A program made the translations under genes and the position numbers. The notes beneath the pieces are model-generated. The model ran no database searches and had not been told where the DNA came from. It was given only the letters and a program-made list of their open reading frames with translations. Positions 9,986-18,190 of a DNA stretch of 64,000 nt are shown here, piece after piece; the stretch's first letter is position 1, and every line of letters begins with the position of its first letter. Source of the DNA: Pseudomonadota bacterium (GTDB lineage: Bacteria > Pseudomonadota > Gammaproteobacteria > Steroidobacterales > Steroidobacteraceae); assembly GCA_018241525.1 (NCBI GenBank), contig JAFEDR010000009.1, positions 310,001 through 374,000 on the forward strand, given 5' to 3'.

Positions 9986-10141
9986 CGCCTACTCCCCTAA
10001 TGTAGTTATCGAGAGTGCCGTCCGGTCGTCTCGCGTCGCGAGCCGGGCCGCCGGTGTCTCGTGATCGTCGCGCCCGCCCCTCGCGGTGAGTCCCGCTTGG
10101 GATGTGACGCACCGGAATCCGGTCTAAAGTTGCTGTTCAGG

Positions 10142-10169
10142 AGTATAGTTGCGTATACGAAACTGTCAA
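10142..10169 (-). promoter_or_regulatory. Promoter with embedded palindromic operator (TonB receptor/XRE-cupin)
   Basis: On the reverse strand TTGACA (10169-10164) and TATACT (10147-10142) are 16 bases apart. The spacer and its edges form the palindrome AGTTGCGTATACGAAACT (10147-10164; consensus AGTTNCGNNNNCGNAACT). The same element is found at 16270-16297, with 24 of 28 bases identical. A protein on this site would block the promoter. The adjacent divergent XRE-cupin gene is the obvious candidate. Confidence 0.7.
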
Positions 10170-10222
10170 CGTCCCGTCATCTATGCATTCCCAATCGGGC
10201 GGCCGGCCGCTAACGTGGCGCC

Positions 10223-10942
10223 ATGAAATCGAAGGCCCCGACCCGGCGCCCCGCGCCGAACCGCCGCACCGAGCCGGCCGCACCCCGCGAATCCGCCTCC
10301 CCGAACCTCGGCGCATGCCTGCGGCAGCTGCGATTTCAGCGCCGGCTGTCGATCGCGGACGTGAGCGTCGCGACCGGCATCGCCAAGTCGACACTGTCCC
10401 GGGTCGAGAACGACCAGCTGTCGCTGACCTACTCGAAGCTGCTGCAGCTCTGCCGCGGCCTGCAGATCGACCTCGCCGAGTTGTTTTCCCACGACAGCAC
10501 GCCCGGCGGCCCGCGGCCGATGGCGCGGCGCACCTTCACGCTGCCGGGCGCCGGCCGGGACGTCTCGGTCGGAACCCAGGCTTACCGCTACCTCTGCACC
10601 GAGCTCGCCGGCAAGAAGATGACGCCGATGATCGGCTTCATCCACTCGCGAACGCTGGCGGAATCGAATGGATTCCTGAAGCACGACGGCGAGGAGTTCA
10701 CTTTCGTGCTCGAGGGAAGGATGGAGCTGCACACGGAATTCTACGAGCCGCTGGTGCTCGAGGAAGGCGGCTCGGTGTACTTCGACAGCACGATGGGGCA
10801 CGCCTACCTCTCGACCGGCAACGTGCCGCTGCGCGTGCTGTGCGTCTGCTCGACCCCGGAGCCGGTGCTCGCGCAGAGCCTCGACCGCGTCGAGGATGCC
10901 GCCAAGCCGGCGACCCGACGCCCGGGGCGTGCGCGCCGCTGA
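10223..10942 (+). CDS. XRE-family regulator with C-terminal cupin domain
   Basis: The 239-residue protein has an Arg/Pro-rich N-terminal tail (about 1-27) and an XRE helix-turn-helix (about 30-85; LSIADVSVATGIAKSTLSRVE). It ends in a cupin sensor domain (about 120-215; DGEEFTFVLEGRMELHTEFYE followed by GHAYLSTG). Such regulators usually answer small amino-acid- or amine-type ligands bound in the cupin. It is divergent from the TonB receptor and lies next to the palindrome at 10147-10164, which recurs before dgcN/D-aminoacylase. A second family member is at 24389-25120, and the two share a conserved core around CTEL and HTEFY. The ATG has no strong ribosome site but no better start exists. Target assignment is inference from the shared operator. 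Confidence 0.88.
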   Translation: MKSKAPTRRPAPNRRTEPAAPRESASPNLGACLRQLRFQRRLSIADVSVATGIAKSTLSRVENDQLSLTYSKLLQLCRGLQIDLAELFSHDSTPGGPRPMARRTFTLPGAGRDVSVGTQAYRYLCTELAGKKMTPMIGFIHSRTLAESNGFLKHDGEEFTFVLEGRMELHTEFYEPLVLEEGGSVYFDSTMGHAYLSTGNVPLRVLCVCSTPEPVLAQSLDRVEDAAKPATRRPGRARR

Positions 10943-11024
10943 TGGCGGCAGCCGCGGTGCGCGCGGCCGCGCGTCGGCGACGGTGATCCCGATCAGGATC
11001 ACGGCCGCCCATGCCGCGTCGCGT

Positions 11025-12599
11025 TCACTTCGACGCGCCCGCCTCCGCCCGCCGCTTGAAGTCGAGATCCTGGAAGTCGAAGCTGAAGTCCGTGAGCGCG
11101 GAGACCGCGCGCATCGTGAAGCCGTCCACGTGACCGGCGAAATCGCTGCTGAAGTGCACGTAGGCATCCGCCTCGATCGAGCGGTCGTTCCAGCGGACGA
11201 TGAAGAGGTCGTGACCGATGGGCTCGAGCGGGCCCGTGAGTCCGTCGGTATGGCTGAACGTCAGCACCAGTCGCTCGCCGTCGCGTCGGATCGTCGCCGG
11301 ACCGCGCCACGCGTCGTCGTAGGTGGCGGCATAGTCATCGAGCGGACGCCCGGCGCCGGCTGCGCCGGCCGGCGGCGCCCGCGCCGCGTCCGCGGCCCGG
11401 ATCTGCGCCTCCTGCTCGGACTTCGCCGACGCCAGCAGCGCGATCCAGTCGCGCTTCGGGCCACCGGTGTAGGCATCGATGATCTGCAGCGCGATCGCAC
11501 TTAGTCCCGCGCCATCCTGGGCGTTGGTGAGCACCAGGACGCCGAGATTGAGTTCCGGAACCATGCCCACGTGCGTGACCATGCCGGGCAGCCCGCCATT
11601 GTGCGAGACCCGCTTGTAGCCGTTGAAATCCTCGAGGCCCCAGCCGAGACCGTAGGCCGCGAAATGCGTGCGGGTGAGCTCGGCACGCTTGCCGCCGATG
11701 CGAAGAATGGTCTGCGGTGTCCACATCTCCTCGCCGGTGGCAGCGCTGAACAGCGGCGGACCGCCCTCGACGCGACCATGGGCGAGCTGCATCGAGACCC
11801 AGTGCGCGAGACCGTTGACGCTGCACTGGATGCTGCCGGCGGGCGCGATCGCCGGGATCTCGAGCAGCGGCACCGGGGCGGGCACGCCCTGGCTCTCGAC
11901 GTGCGGCGAGGCGACGTTGGCGCGGCTCGGCAGCCGGTCGCTCGCGACGCCGCAGGCCTGCATGCCGAGCGGCTGCAGGATGCGCTGGGTCACGAAGTCC
12001 TCCCAGCTTCGGCCGGAGGCCGCTGCGACGACTTCTCCGGCGACACCGTACAGCAGGTTGTCGTAGGCGAACTCCGAGCGAAAGCTGCTGACCGGCTTCA
12101 GGTGCCGCAGCGCGCGCACGATCTCGCCGCGGCTGAAGTCGGTGCGGGGCACGAACAGCAGGTCGCCGGCGCCGAGTCCCAGGCCGCTGCGGTGCGTCAG
12201 CAGGTCGCGGATCGTGAACTCGCGGGTCACCCACGGATCGGCGAGCCGGAAGTCGGGCAGGAAGTCGATGACCTTGTCGTCCCAGTGCAGCTTGCCTTCG
12301 TCGGCGAGGATCGCGAGCGCGGCCGTGGTGAACGCTTTGGTGTTGGAGCCGATTGCGAACAGCGTGTCGGCATCGACCTTGGCGGGTTCTCCGACCCGGC
12401 GCACGCCGAAGCCACGCGCGTAGATGAGGCGGCCATCCTTGACGATGCCGACAGCGACCCCCGGGATCGCGAAGGTCTTCATGGCGCGGGCGACGGCGGC
12501 GTCGACGTCCGCGTCCGCCAGCGGCGGTCGCGCGGCGCAGGCAGGTCCCGCGAGGCAGGCGAGGAAGGCGAGGAAGGCAAAGCGCAGCAGCGTCTTCAT
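11025..12599 (-). CDS. Exported beta-lactamase-fold serine hydrolase with C-terminal beta domain
   Basis: The 524-residue product has a signal peptide (cleavage near PACAARP, about 22). The serine beta-lactamase/PBP-like domain shows S85-N-T-K88 (SxxK), Y179-D-N181 (YxN) and a late HNGGLPG motif. The last 100 or so residues form a separate beta-rich domain of the kind often appended to these enzymes (DUF3471-like). Family members are esterases, D-amino-acid amidases or D,D-peptidases. It lies one base downstream of the M19 gene in the operon dgcN - hydrolase - M19 - hydrolase, which favours action on D-amino-acid-containing peptides. No lactamase activity can be claimed. Confidence 0.9.
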   Translation of the reverse strand: MKTLLRFAFLAFLACLAGPACAARPPLADADVDAAVARAMKTFAIPGVAVGIVKDGRLIYARGFGVRRVGEPAKVDADTLFAIGSNTKAFTTAALAILADEGKLHWDDKVIDFLPDFRLADPWVTREFTIRDLLTHRSGLGLGAGDLLFVPRTDFSRGEIVRALRHLKPVSSFRSEFAYDNLLYGVAGEVVAAASGRSWEDFVTQRILQPLGMQACGVASDRLPSRANVASPHVESQGVPAPVPLLEIPAIAPAGSIQCSVNGLAHWVSMQLAHGRVEGGPPLFSAATGEEMWTPQTILRIGGKRAELTRTHFAAYGLGWGLEDFNGYKRVSHNGGLPGMVTHVGMVPELNLGVLVLTNAQDGAGLSAIALQIIDAYTGGPKRDWIALLASAKSEQEAQIRAADAARAPPAGAAGAGRPLDDYAATYDDAWRGPATIRRDGERLVLTFSHTDGLTGPLEPIGHDLFIVRWNDRSIEADAYVHFSSDFAGHVDGFTMRAVSALTDFSFDFQDLDFKRRAEAGASK

Positions 12600-12600
12600 G

Positions 12601-13767
12601 CTAGTGCTCCCACACCTGAGACAGCAGTCGCCGGAAGTTCCCCCCGAGGATCCCGCCGATGTCGGCGTCGCCGTAGCCGCGCCGCAGCAGCGCCTCGGTC
12701 AGGTCGAACACCTTGCGCGGGTGATTGAAGCCGTCGACGTCGATCTTCTCGCGGAAGCCGTAGCTCGCCTTGTAGTAGGACTGCAGCTTCTTGCGCTGGT
12801 CCGCCGGCAGTGCGTCGTAGCCGAGCAGGTCGGCATCCGAGCCGATGCCGACGTGCTCGACGCCGACCAGCCGCGCGACGTGATCGACATGGTCGACGAT
12901 GTGCTCGATCGTCGTCGGCTCCTCGCCGCGCACGAACATGCGCACGCCGGTGATGCCCATCACGCCGCCAGTCGCGGCCATCTTGCGGATCGCCTCGTCG
13001 GTCTTGAGCCGTGGGTGGTTGAGCAGCGCGCGGCAGTTCGAGTGCGTGATCGCGACCGGCTTCTTCGAGATCTCGAAGGCCTCGAGCGTCGTCATGTCGC
13101 CGCAGTGGGAGACGTCGACCAGCATGCCGACCTCGTTCATCTTGGCGATGATCTCGGCGCCGAAGTCGGTGATGCCGCAGTCGTGACGCTCGGTGCAGCC
13201 GCACCCGAGCCGGTTCTGGCTGTTGTAGGTCAGCAGCGACACGCGCTGGCCGAGCTTGTAGAACGCCGCCACGTCCTCCGCGGTGCGGAAGTGCTCGGAA
13301 TTCTGCAGCCCGGGGATCACGCCGATGCGGGCCGACGTGCGCGCGAGCTCGAGGTCGCGTACCCGACCGACGCGGAAGAACGTGTCGGCATAGCGGGCAA
13401 TGAAGCCGTTGACGGTCGCGAAGTAGTTGAGCGCATCAGTGTAGGCGTCCGGACCGCCGAGGCCGACCGACTGGTGGAATACCTTGATGTGCGAGTCGTG
13501 GAAGCGTGCGATCTCGGCGGCCGTCATGCCGTCCGCCGAATACGCCCAGCGGTCGAACTCGTCGTCGTTGAGCGACAACGGCGCCAGCATGTCGATGGTG
13601 CCGGCCGCCTCGACGATCGCGATCGCGCGCTTCGAGTAGCCGGCGGATGCCGCCCAGGCGATCGGTCCCCGCGCCAGCAGCAGGCCGGCCGCGGCGCCGG
13701 CACCCCGCAGCAGGCTCCGGCGCTGCGCGTCGGCGGGACGATTCTTGGGGGATTGCGGAGTCGTCAT
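12601..13767 (-). CDS. Exported membrane-dipeptidase homologue (M19) with altered first metal site
   Basis: Starting at the ATG at 13767 gives 388 residues. ATG 13773 is a close alternative because GAGG lies just before both. A twin-arginine signal is visible (RRSLLRGAGAAAGLLLA). The body is an M19 renal-dipeptidase-type barrel: VDVSHCGDMTT and ITHSNCRALLNHPR hold the two conserved histidines, and GIGSDADLLGYD the conserved aspartate. The usual HxD motif near the start is replaced by TIDMLAPLSL, and the bridging Glu region reads GLQNSEHF. The first metal site is therefore changed, as in a subgroup seen in Acidobacteria and Bacteroidetes. M19 enzymes cleave dipeptides, often with a C-terminal D-residue. 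It is in an operon with dgcN and two serine hydrolases. Confidence 0.87.
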   Translation of the reverse strand: MTTPQSPKNRPADAQRRSLLRGAGAAAGLLLARGPIAWAASAGYSKRAIAIVEAAGTIDMLAPLSLNDDEFDRWAYSADGMTAAEIARFHDSHIKVFHQSVGLGGPDAYTDALNYFATVNGFIARYADTFFRVGRVRDLELARTSARIGVIPGLQNSEHFRTAEDVAAFYKLGQRVSLLTYNSQNRLGCGCTERHDCGITDFGAEIIAKMNEVGMLVDVSHCGDMTTLEAFEISKKPVAITHSNCRALLNHPRLKTDEAIRKMAATGGVMGITGVRMFVRGEEPTTIEHIVDHVDHVARLVGVEHVGIGSDADLLGYDALPADQRKKLQSYYKASYGFREKIDVDGFNHPRKVFDLTEALLRRGYGDADIGGILGGNFRRLLSQVWEH

Positions 13768-13795
13768 GTACATGGCCCTCGCAGCGATCAATGCA

Positions 13796-15010
13796 TCAGC
13801 CGGCGAGCGCGACCCGTGCAGCCGCGTCGCGAACGTCGAACAGCGTCTTCGCCATCTCCGGCTTGCGGAAGCCGTCGGTGTTCACCAGCAGCGCTACCGT
13901 CACGCGCTCGGCGCGGAACGTCCGCAGTGCGGACACGAAGCCATTGATGCCGCCGTCATGTTCCGAATAACGACGTCCTTCGAAGTCACCCATCATGAGT
14001 CCGAAGCCGTACTCCATCGGCTTGCCCTTGCCGCCGAGGACTGCGGCCATCGCCTCGGGTGTCGGCGGTAGCGTGCCGTCGGCCAGGTGCGCCGGCGTCG
14101 TCATCTGCTCGAGGCTCGAGGCCGACACGACCTTGCCGCCGAACAGTGCGTCATGCCAACGGCAGAGGTCTTCGGTTGTCGAGCGCAGTGCGCCCGCGCC
14201 GTGCGGGTAGGTCATCGATATGAATGAGGCATTCGCGAAGCCCGACGGTGCGCCCTCCTTGGGCGTATAGCCGCTCGCGCGGTGCGGCAGCACCTCCGCC
14301 GCATCGTCCACGGCGGTCGCCGCGAGCCCCGCGGGCTCGAACAGGCGGCGGCGGAAGAACGTGCCGTAGGGCTCCTCGCCGACGAGCTCCACGATGAGGC
14401 CGAGCAGCACGTACGCGGTATTGCTGTAGGCCCAGGCCGTGCCAGGCTCGGACTTGAAGAGCGGCCGCGTCGCGGCCATGGCGGCGAACAGCTGCGCGTT
14501 GTCGTAGTCGGTGCGCGCCGCCTGCAGAAAGGCCTCGGGCGGGTTCATCTCGGTGTAGTTGCCGAGCCCGGACGTATGCGTGAGCATCTGCCGCAGCGTG
14601 ATGTCGTGGGCGCGCGGAAACAACGGCAGGTACCGCGACAGGCGGTCGTCGAGCGACAGCTTGCCTTCGGCGGCGAGCAGGGCCACGGCGGCCCCGGTGA
14701 ACTGCTTGCTGATCGAGCCGATCTTGAACACGGTGGCGGGCACGACCGGCGTCTCGGTCTCGAGGTTGGCGAGCCCGTATCCGGCCGAGTAAGAGATCTT
14801 CCCGGCCCGCAGGACGCACAGCGAGAGCCCCGGTGTGACGCGATCCGCGATCAGCTGCCGGCATTGGGCGTCCACGCCCTGCCAGGCCCTGTTTACTGGT
14901 GCTGCGACAGGTGCCGCGCGAACCGTTCCGGCAGCAAGGGCACCGGCGGCGGTCAGCAACAGCGCCTCGCGACGGTTCAGGAGGGGCGATCCGGCAGTGG
15001 CGGCGGGCAT
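13796..15010 (-). CDS. Exported beta-lactamase-fold serine hydrolase
   Basis: The 404-residue protein has a twin-arginine-like leader (NRREALLLTAAGALAAG). The beta-lactamase/PBP-like domain contains S99-I-S-K102, a YSN motif (WAYSNTAYVLLG) and HDGGINGF in place of the KTG box. There is no extra C-terminal domain. It lies second in the dgcN operon, 78 bases after the dgcN stop and 28 bases before the M19 start. Homologues include D-aminopeptidase and esterase activities. Together with dgcN, M19 and the D-aminoacylase-like enzyme, periplasmic release of D-amino acids from peptides or esters is plausible, but the substrate is unproven. Confidence 0.9.
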   Translation of the reverse strand: MPAATAGSPLLNRREALLLTAAGALAAGTVRAAPVAAPVNRAWQGVDAQCRQLIADRVTPGLSLCVLRAGKISYSAGYGLANLETETPVVPATVFKIGSISKQFTGAAVALLAAEGKLSLDDRLSRYLPLFPRAHDITLRQMLTHTSGLGNYTEMNPPEAFLQAARTDYDNAQLFAAMAATRPLFKSEPGTAWAYSNTAYVLLGLIVELVGEEPYGTFFRRRLFEPAGLAATAVDDAAEVLPHRASGYTPKEGAPSGFANASFISMTYPHGAGALRSTTEDLCRWHDALFGGKVVSASSLEQMTTPAHLADGTLPPTPEAMAAVLGGKGKPMEYGFGLMMGDFEGRRYSEHDGGINGFVSALRTFRAERVTVALLVNTDGFRKPEMAKTLFDVRDAAARVALAG

Positions 15011-15088
15011 CCGGGTACTCCTTGAGTTCGGCAGGCAATTCGAAGCAGTCGGCGTGCGCCCGGCGCGACTGACGGCGCGCGCGCCGGG

Positions 15089-16117
15089 CTAGCCCGACAC
15101 GGACTCGAGCAGATGGTCGACGACCGGGCCGACGCCACCGCTCAGCGGGTCGACGCAGGGCAGGCCGGTCTCGGCGGCGAAGCGAGCCAGCAAGGCCGCG
15201 CGTTCGGACGGCGGGACCTTCGAGGTATTGAGCGAGATGCCGACGCAGCGGATGGCGGGGTTCGTCAGGGAGCCGATCGCGGTCGCGCGCTTGATCACGG
15301 CGGCGATCGTCGGCAGCGGGAAATCCGGCCAGCCGCTCACCGTGCGGCGCAGCGGGTCGTGGCAGACGACAAAGGCGTCCGGTTGCGACCCGACCAGGAG
15401 TCCGACCGTGACCTGCAAGTATCCCGGATGGAAAAGCGCACCCTGGCCCTCGATGACGTCCCAGTGTCCGGGGTCATTCGCGGGCGACAGAACCTCGGCG
15501 GCGCCGGTGACGAAGTCGGCGACGACCGCGTCGATCGGAATGCCTTCGCCGGCGATCATGATGCCGGTCTGCCCCGTCGCCCGGAACGAGCTCGGAATGC
15601 CGCGCTGCTGCAGCTCGCGCGCCAGCGCGAGCGCCGTGTACTTCTTGCCGCAGGCACAGTCCGTGCCGACCGTCAGCAGCCGCCGGCCGCTGCGCCGCAA
15701 CCCGGTACCCACCGGCAGCCGGGACGGAGGCACGCGTACGTCGATGAGGCGCGCCTTGCCGGCGGCGGCGGCCTCGGCAAGCCCCGGCAAGCTCGCGAGG
15801 CGCACGTGCAAGCCGGCAACGATGTCGAGGCCCGCGCGCGCAGCCTCGCACAGGCTCGCGACCCAGCTCGGCGGGATGCCCCCGCCGACCGCCGCGGATC
15901 CGATGATCACCGTGCGCACGCCCGCCGCCCGCGCGGCAGCGACCGTCAAGTCCGGCACACCCGCATCCACCGTGCACGCTGGCAAGCGGAGCTGGCCGGC
16001 ACATTCCTCACGCCGCCACTCGACCAGGCCGAGCCCCGTCTTCGCGTAGATCTCGTCAGTGATGTCGCCGAAGAACACGGCGAAGGGTGACGCGAAGCGG
16101 ATGACCTGCTCGTTCAT
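15089..16117 (-). CDS. dgcN: DgcN-type N-acetyltransferase (DUF1611)
   Basis: The 342-residue protein is a full-length DUF1611 member with a Rossmann-like N-terminal domain and a P-loop-like C-terminal domain. The family signature GTDCACGKKYT is at 151-161, followed by RATGQTGIMIAG and VVADFVTGAAEVLSP. DUF1611 proteins named DgcN are reported to N-acetylate D-glutamate so that the partner DgcA can racemise the acetylated product. A DgcA-like gene is present 5 kb away (21155-22186). It is cytoplasmic, with no signal peptide. It heads the reverse-strand operon behind the TTGACA-N16-TATACT promoter and palindrome at 16297-16270, leaving a leader of about 150 bases. The family call is strong; the acetyltransferase function rests on published homologues. 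Confidence 0.85.
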   Translation of the reverse strand: MNEQVIRFASPFAVFFGDITDEIYAKTGLGLVEWRREECAGQLRLPACTVDAGVPDLTVAAARAAGVRTVIIGSAAVGGGIPPSWVASLCEAARAGLDIVAGLHVRLASLPGLAEAAAAGKARLIDVRVPPSRLPVGTGLRRSGRRLLTVGTDCACGKKYTALALARELQQRGIPSSFRATGQTGIMIAGEGIPIDAVVADFVTGAAEVLSPANDPGHWDVIEGQGALFHPGYLQVTVGLLVGSQPDAFVVCHDPLRRTVSGWPDFPLPTIAAVIKRATAIGSLTNPAIRCVGISLNTSKVPPSERAALLARFAAETGLPCVDPLSGGVGPVVDHLLESVSG

Positions 16118-16269
16118 GGTGTCGACGTCAATTTCGGCGGCATCCCCGGCGGCGCCGCGGAGGCCGCCGCCCCGCGGATCGCGAACCCCCGACCGTGGCG
16201 CTTCCGGCGCACGGCCCCGTCACAGCGACCTCGTCAGTTTTCTAATCAGGCACACTGTTGCGTAAAGGA

Positions 16270-16297
16270 AGTATAGTTGCGGACGCGGAACTGTCAA
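16270..16297 (-). promoter_or_regulatory. Promoter with embedded palindromic operator (dgcN operon/D-aminoacylase)
   Basis: Reverse-strand TTGACA (16297-16292) and TATACT (16275-16270) are 16 bases apart, enclosing AGTTGCGGACGCGGAACT (16275-16292). Of the 28 bases, 24 match the element at 10142-10169, and the differences fall in the palindrome's centre and one spacer base. A weaker upstream GTTGC half-site precedes both copies. It probably binds the XRE-cupin regulator at 10223. Confidence 0.7.
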
Positions 16298-16401
16298 TGC
16301 GATCCCGCCGGCGCCACCGGCCGGCCGCGCCCACCGCGGAACGAACCGGTGTATACCGGTGCGCGCGCGGCGGCCCGGCCCCAGAACCTGGAGTGCACTG
16401 C

Positions 16402-18150
16402 ATGAAGACCCGTGAACTCGCCTCCCGTCTGTGCCTCGTCGCGGCCGCGCTCGTCGCCGGTTGGGGCCAGGGCGCGCTCGCAGCCGCCGGAAAGGCGCAC
16501 GACACCGTGATCCGGAATGGGCTCATCTACGACGGCTCGGGCCAGCCACCGTTCCGTGGCGACGTCGCGATCGACGGCGATCGCATCAGCTATGTCGGGC
16601 CGCACGCGCCGGGCCACGGCAAGCAGGAGTACGACGCGCGCGGACGCGCGGTCGCGCCGGGATTCGTGAACATGCTCGCGCACCCGGAGGAGTCGCTGCT
16701 GGTCGATGGCCGCGCCCTCAGCGACCTGCGCCAGGGCGTCACACTCGAGGTCATGGGCGAGATGTCGATGGGGCCGCTCAATCCGGCGATGAAGTCGTTC
16801 TTCCAGCGGATGGAGACCGACCTGCACTTCGACATCGACTGGACCACGCTCGGCGAGTACCTGACGAAGCTTGAGCATCGAGGCATCGCGCCGAACATCG
16901 CCTCGTTCGTCGGCGCCGGTACCGTGCGCGAGTACGTGCTCGGCGACAACGATGTCCAGCCGGACGCGCAGCAGCTGGCCGAGATGCGCCGCCTCGTGCA
17001 CCAGGCGATGGAGGAAGGCGCCCTCGGCGTCACGACCGCGCTGATCTACAACCCCTTCACCTATGCCAAGACGGACGAGCTGACCGCGCTCGCAGCCGAA
17101 TCAGCGCGCTGCGGTGGCATGTACATCGCCCACATGCGCAGCGAAGGCGACCGCCTGATCGAGGCCATCCAGGAGACGATCTCGATCGCAAAGGGCTCCG
17201 GGGCGCCGGCCGAGATCTATCACCTCAAGGTGGCGGGCCAGGCCAACTGGGGCAAGCTCGACCAGGCGGTCCGCGAGGTCGAGGCGGCGCGCGCCGCCGG
17301 TGTGCGCATCAGCGCCGACATGTACGTCTACACCGCTGGCGCCACCGGCCTGGATGCGGCGATGCCGCCGTGGGTTCAGGAGGGCGGGTTCGACAAGTGG
17401 GTCGAGCGGCTGCGCGATCCGGCGACACGGGCCCGGGTGGTCGCGGACATGCGCGCGCCGAATCCGACCTGGGAGAACCTCGGCCAGCGTGCCGGCCCCG
17501 ACGGGATGCTGCTGCTGGCCTTCAAGAATCCGGCGCTCAAGCCGCTCACCGGCAAGACACTTGCCGAGGTCGCGAAGATGCGCGGCGTCAGCCCCGAGGA
17601 AGCCGCGATGCAGCTGGTCGTCGAGGACGGCACGCGCGTCGGCGTCGCGTACTTCCTGATGTCCGAGGACAACATCCGGCGCCAGGTCGCCCTGCCGTGG
17701 GTGAGCTTCGGTTCGGACGCCGCCGCGCCCGCGCCGGAGGGCGTGTTCCTGCTGTCGAGCGAGCATCCCCGCGCGTACGGCAACTTCGCGCGCGTGCTGG
17801 CGAAGTATGTGCGCGATGAGAAGGTGATCCCGCTCGAGGAAGCGATCCGCAAGCTGACGTCGCTGCCGGTCAGCAACCTCTCGATCGCGGACCGCGGCCT
17901 GCTGAAGTCGGGCTACTTCGCCGACGTGGTGGTATTCGACCCAGCCACCGTGCAGGACCACAGCACGTACGAGAAGCCGCACCAGCTCGCGACGGGCGTC
18001 GATGACGTCTGGGTCAACGGCACACAGGCGCTGCGCGCCGGCGAGGCGACGCGCGCGTGGAGCGGCCATGCAGTACGCGGCCGCGCCTGGACCGGCGCGG
18101 CGGGCGGCGGCTGCCGCGCGTCCAGCAAGGAGTGGACGTGGCGACCGTGA
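16402..18150 (+). CDS. Exported D-aminoacylase-like amidohydrolase with altered metal site
   Basis: The 582-residue product starts at the ATG at 16402; an in-frame ATG at 16258 is rejected because it would cover the operator. A signal peptide ends near ALAAAG (about 30). The fold is the amidohydrolase barrel of N-acyl-D-amino-acid deacylases, with His244 (HMRSEGD), His274 (YHLKVAG) and Asp439 (GSDAAAP) conserved. The canonical HxH near the start is replaced by N-M-L-A-H94 (GFVNMLAHPE, 87-96), and the position of the usual zinc-binding Cys reads GEMSMG. It is therefore a divergent subgroup whose activity may differ. It is divergent from dgcN with the shared operator between them, and followed by a YkvI-like transporter. 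Confidence 0.85.
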   Translation: MKTRELASRLCLVAAALVAGWGQGALAAAGKAHDTVIRNGLIYDGSGQPPFRGDVAIDGDRISYVGPHAPGHGKQEYDARGRAVAPGFVNMLAHPEESLLVDGRALSDLRQGVTLEVMGEMSMGPLNPAMKSFFQRMETDLHFDIDWTTLGEYLTKLEHRGIAPNIASFVGAGTVREYVLGDNDVQPDAQQLAEMRRLVHQAMEEGALGVTTALIYNPFTYAKTDELTALAAESARCGGMYIAHMRSEGDRLIEAIQETISIAKGSGAPAEIYHLKVAGQANWGKLDQAVREVEAARAAGVRISADMYVYTAGATGLDAAMPPWVQEGGFDKWVERLRDPATRARVVADMRAPNPTWENLGQRAGPDGMLLLAFKNPALKPLTGKTLAEVAKMRGVSPEEAAMQLVVEDGTRVGVAYFLMSEDNIRRQVALPWVSFGSDAAAPAPEGVFLLSSEHPRAYGNFARVLAKYVRDEKVIPLEEAIRKLTSLPVSNLSIADRGLLKSGYFADVVVFDPATVQDHSTYEKPHQLATGVDDVWVNGTQALRAGEATRAWSGHAVRGRAWTGAAGGGCRASSKEWTWRP

Positions 18151-18190
18151 GCCTCGCCCGGTCACGCGCCCGGGCCTTCGCTTGACCGCC

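Noticed and set aside
10983..11002. Terminator hairpin between the XRE-cupin gene and the convergent serine hydrolase
   Set aside because: The stem is only seven pairs with a six-base loop and no T tract; too weak to call.
11025..15010. Antibiotic-resistance beta-lactamases
   Set aside because: The SxxK/YxN/HxG pattern and lengths fit the broad esterase/D-peptidase serine hydrolase group; there is nothing specific to class A or C lactamases and no resistance context.
16258..16401. Longer start of the D-aminoacylase-like gene
   Set aside because: It would translate through the promoter-operator at 16270-16297 and place 48 residues before a clean signal peptide.
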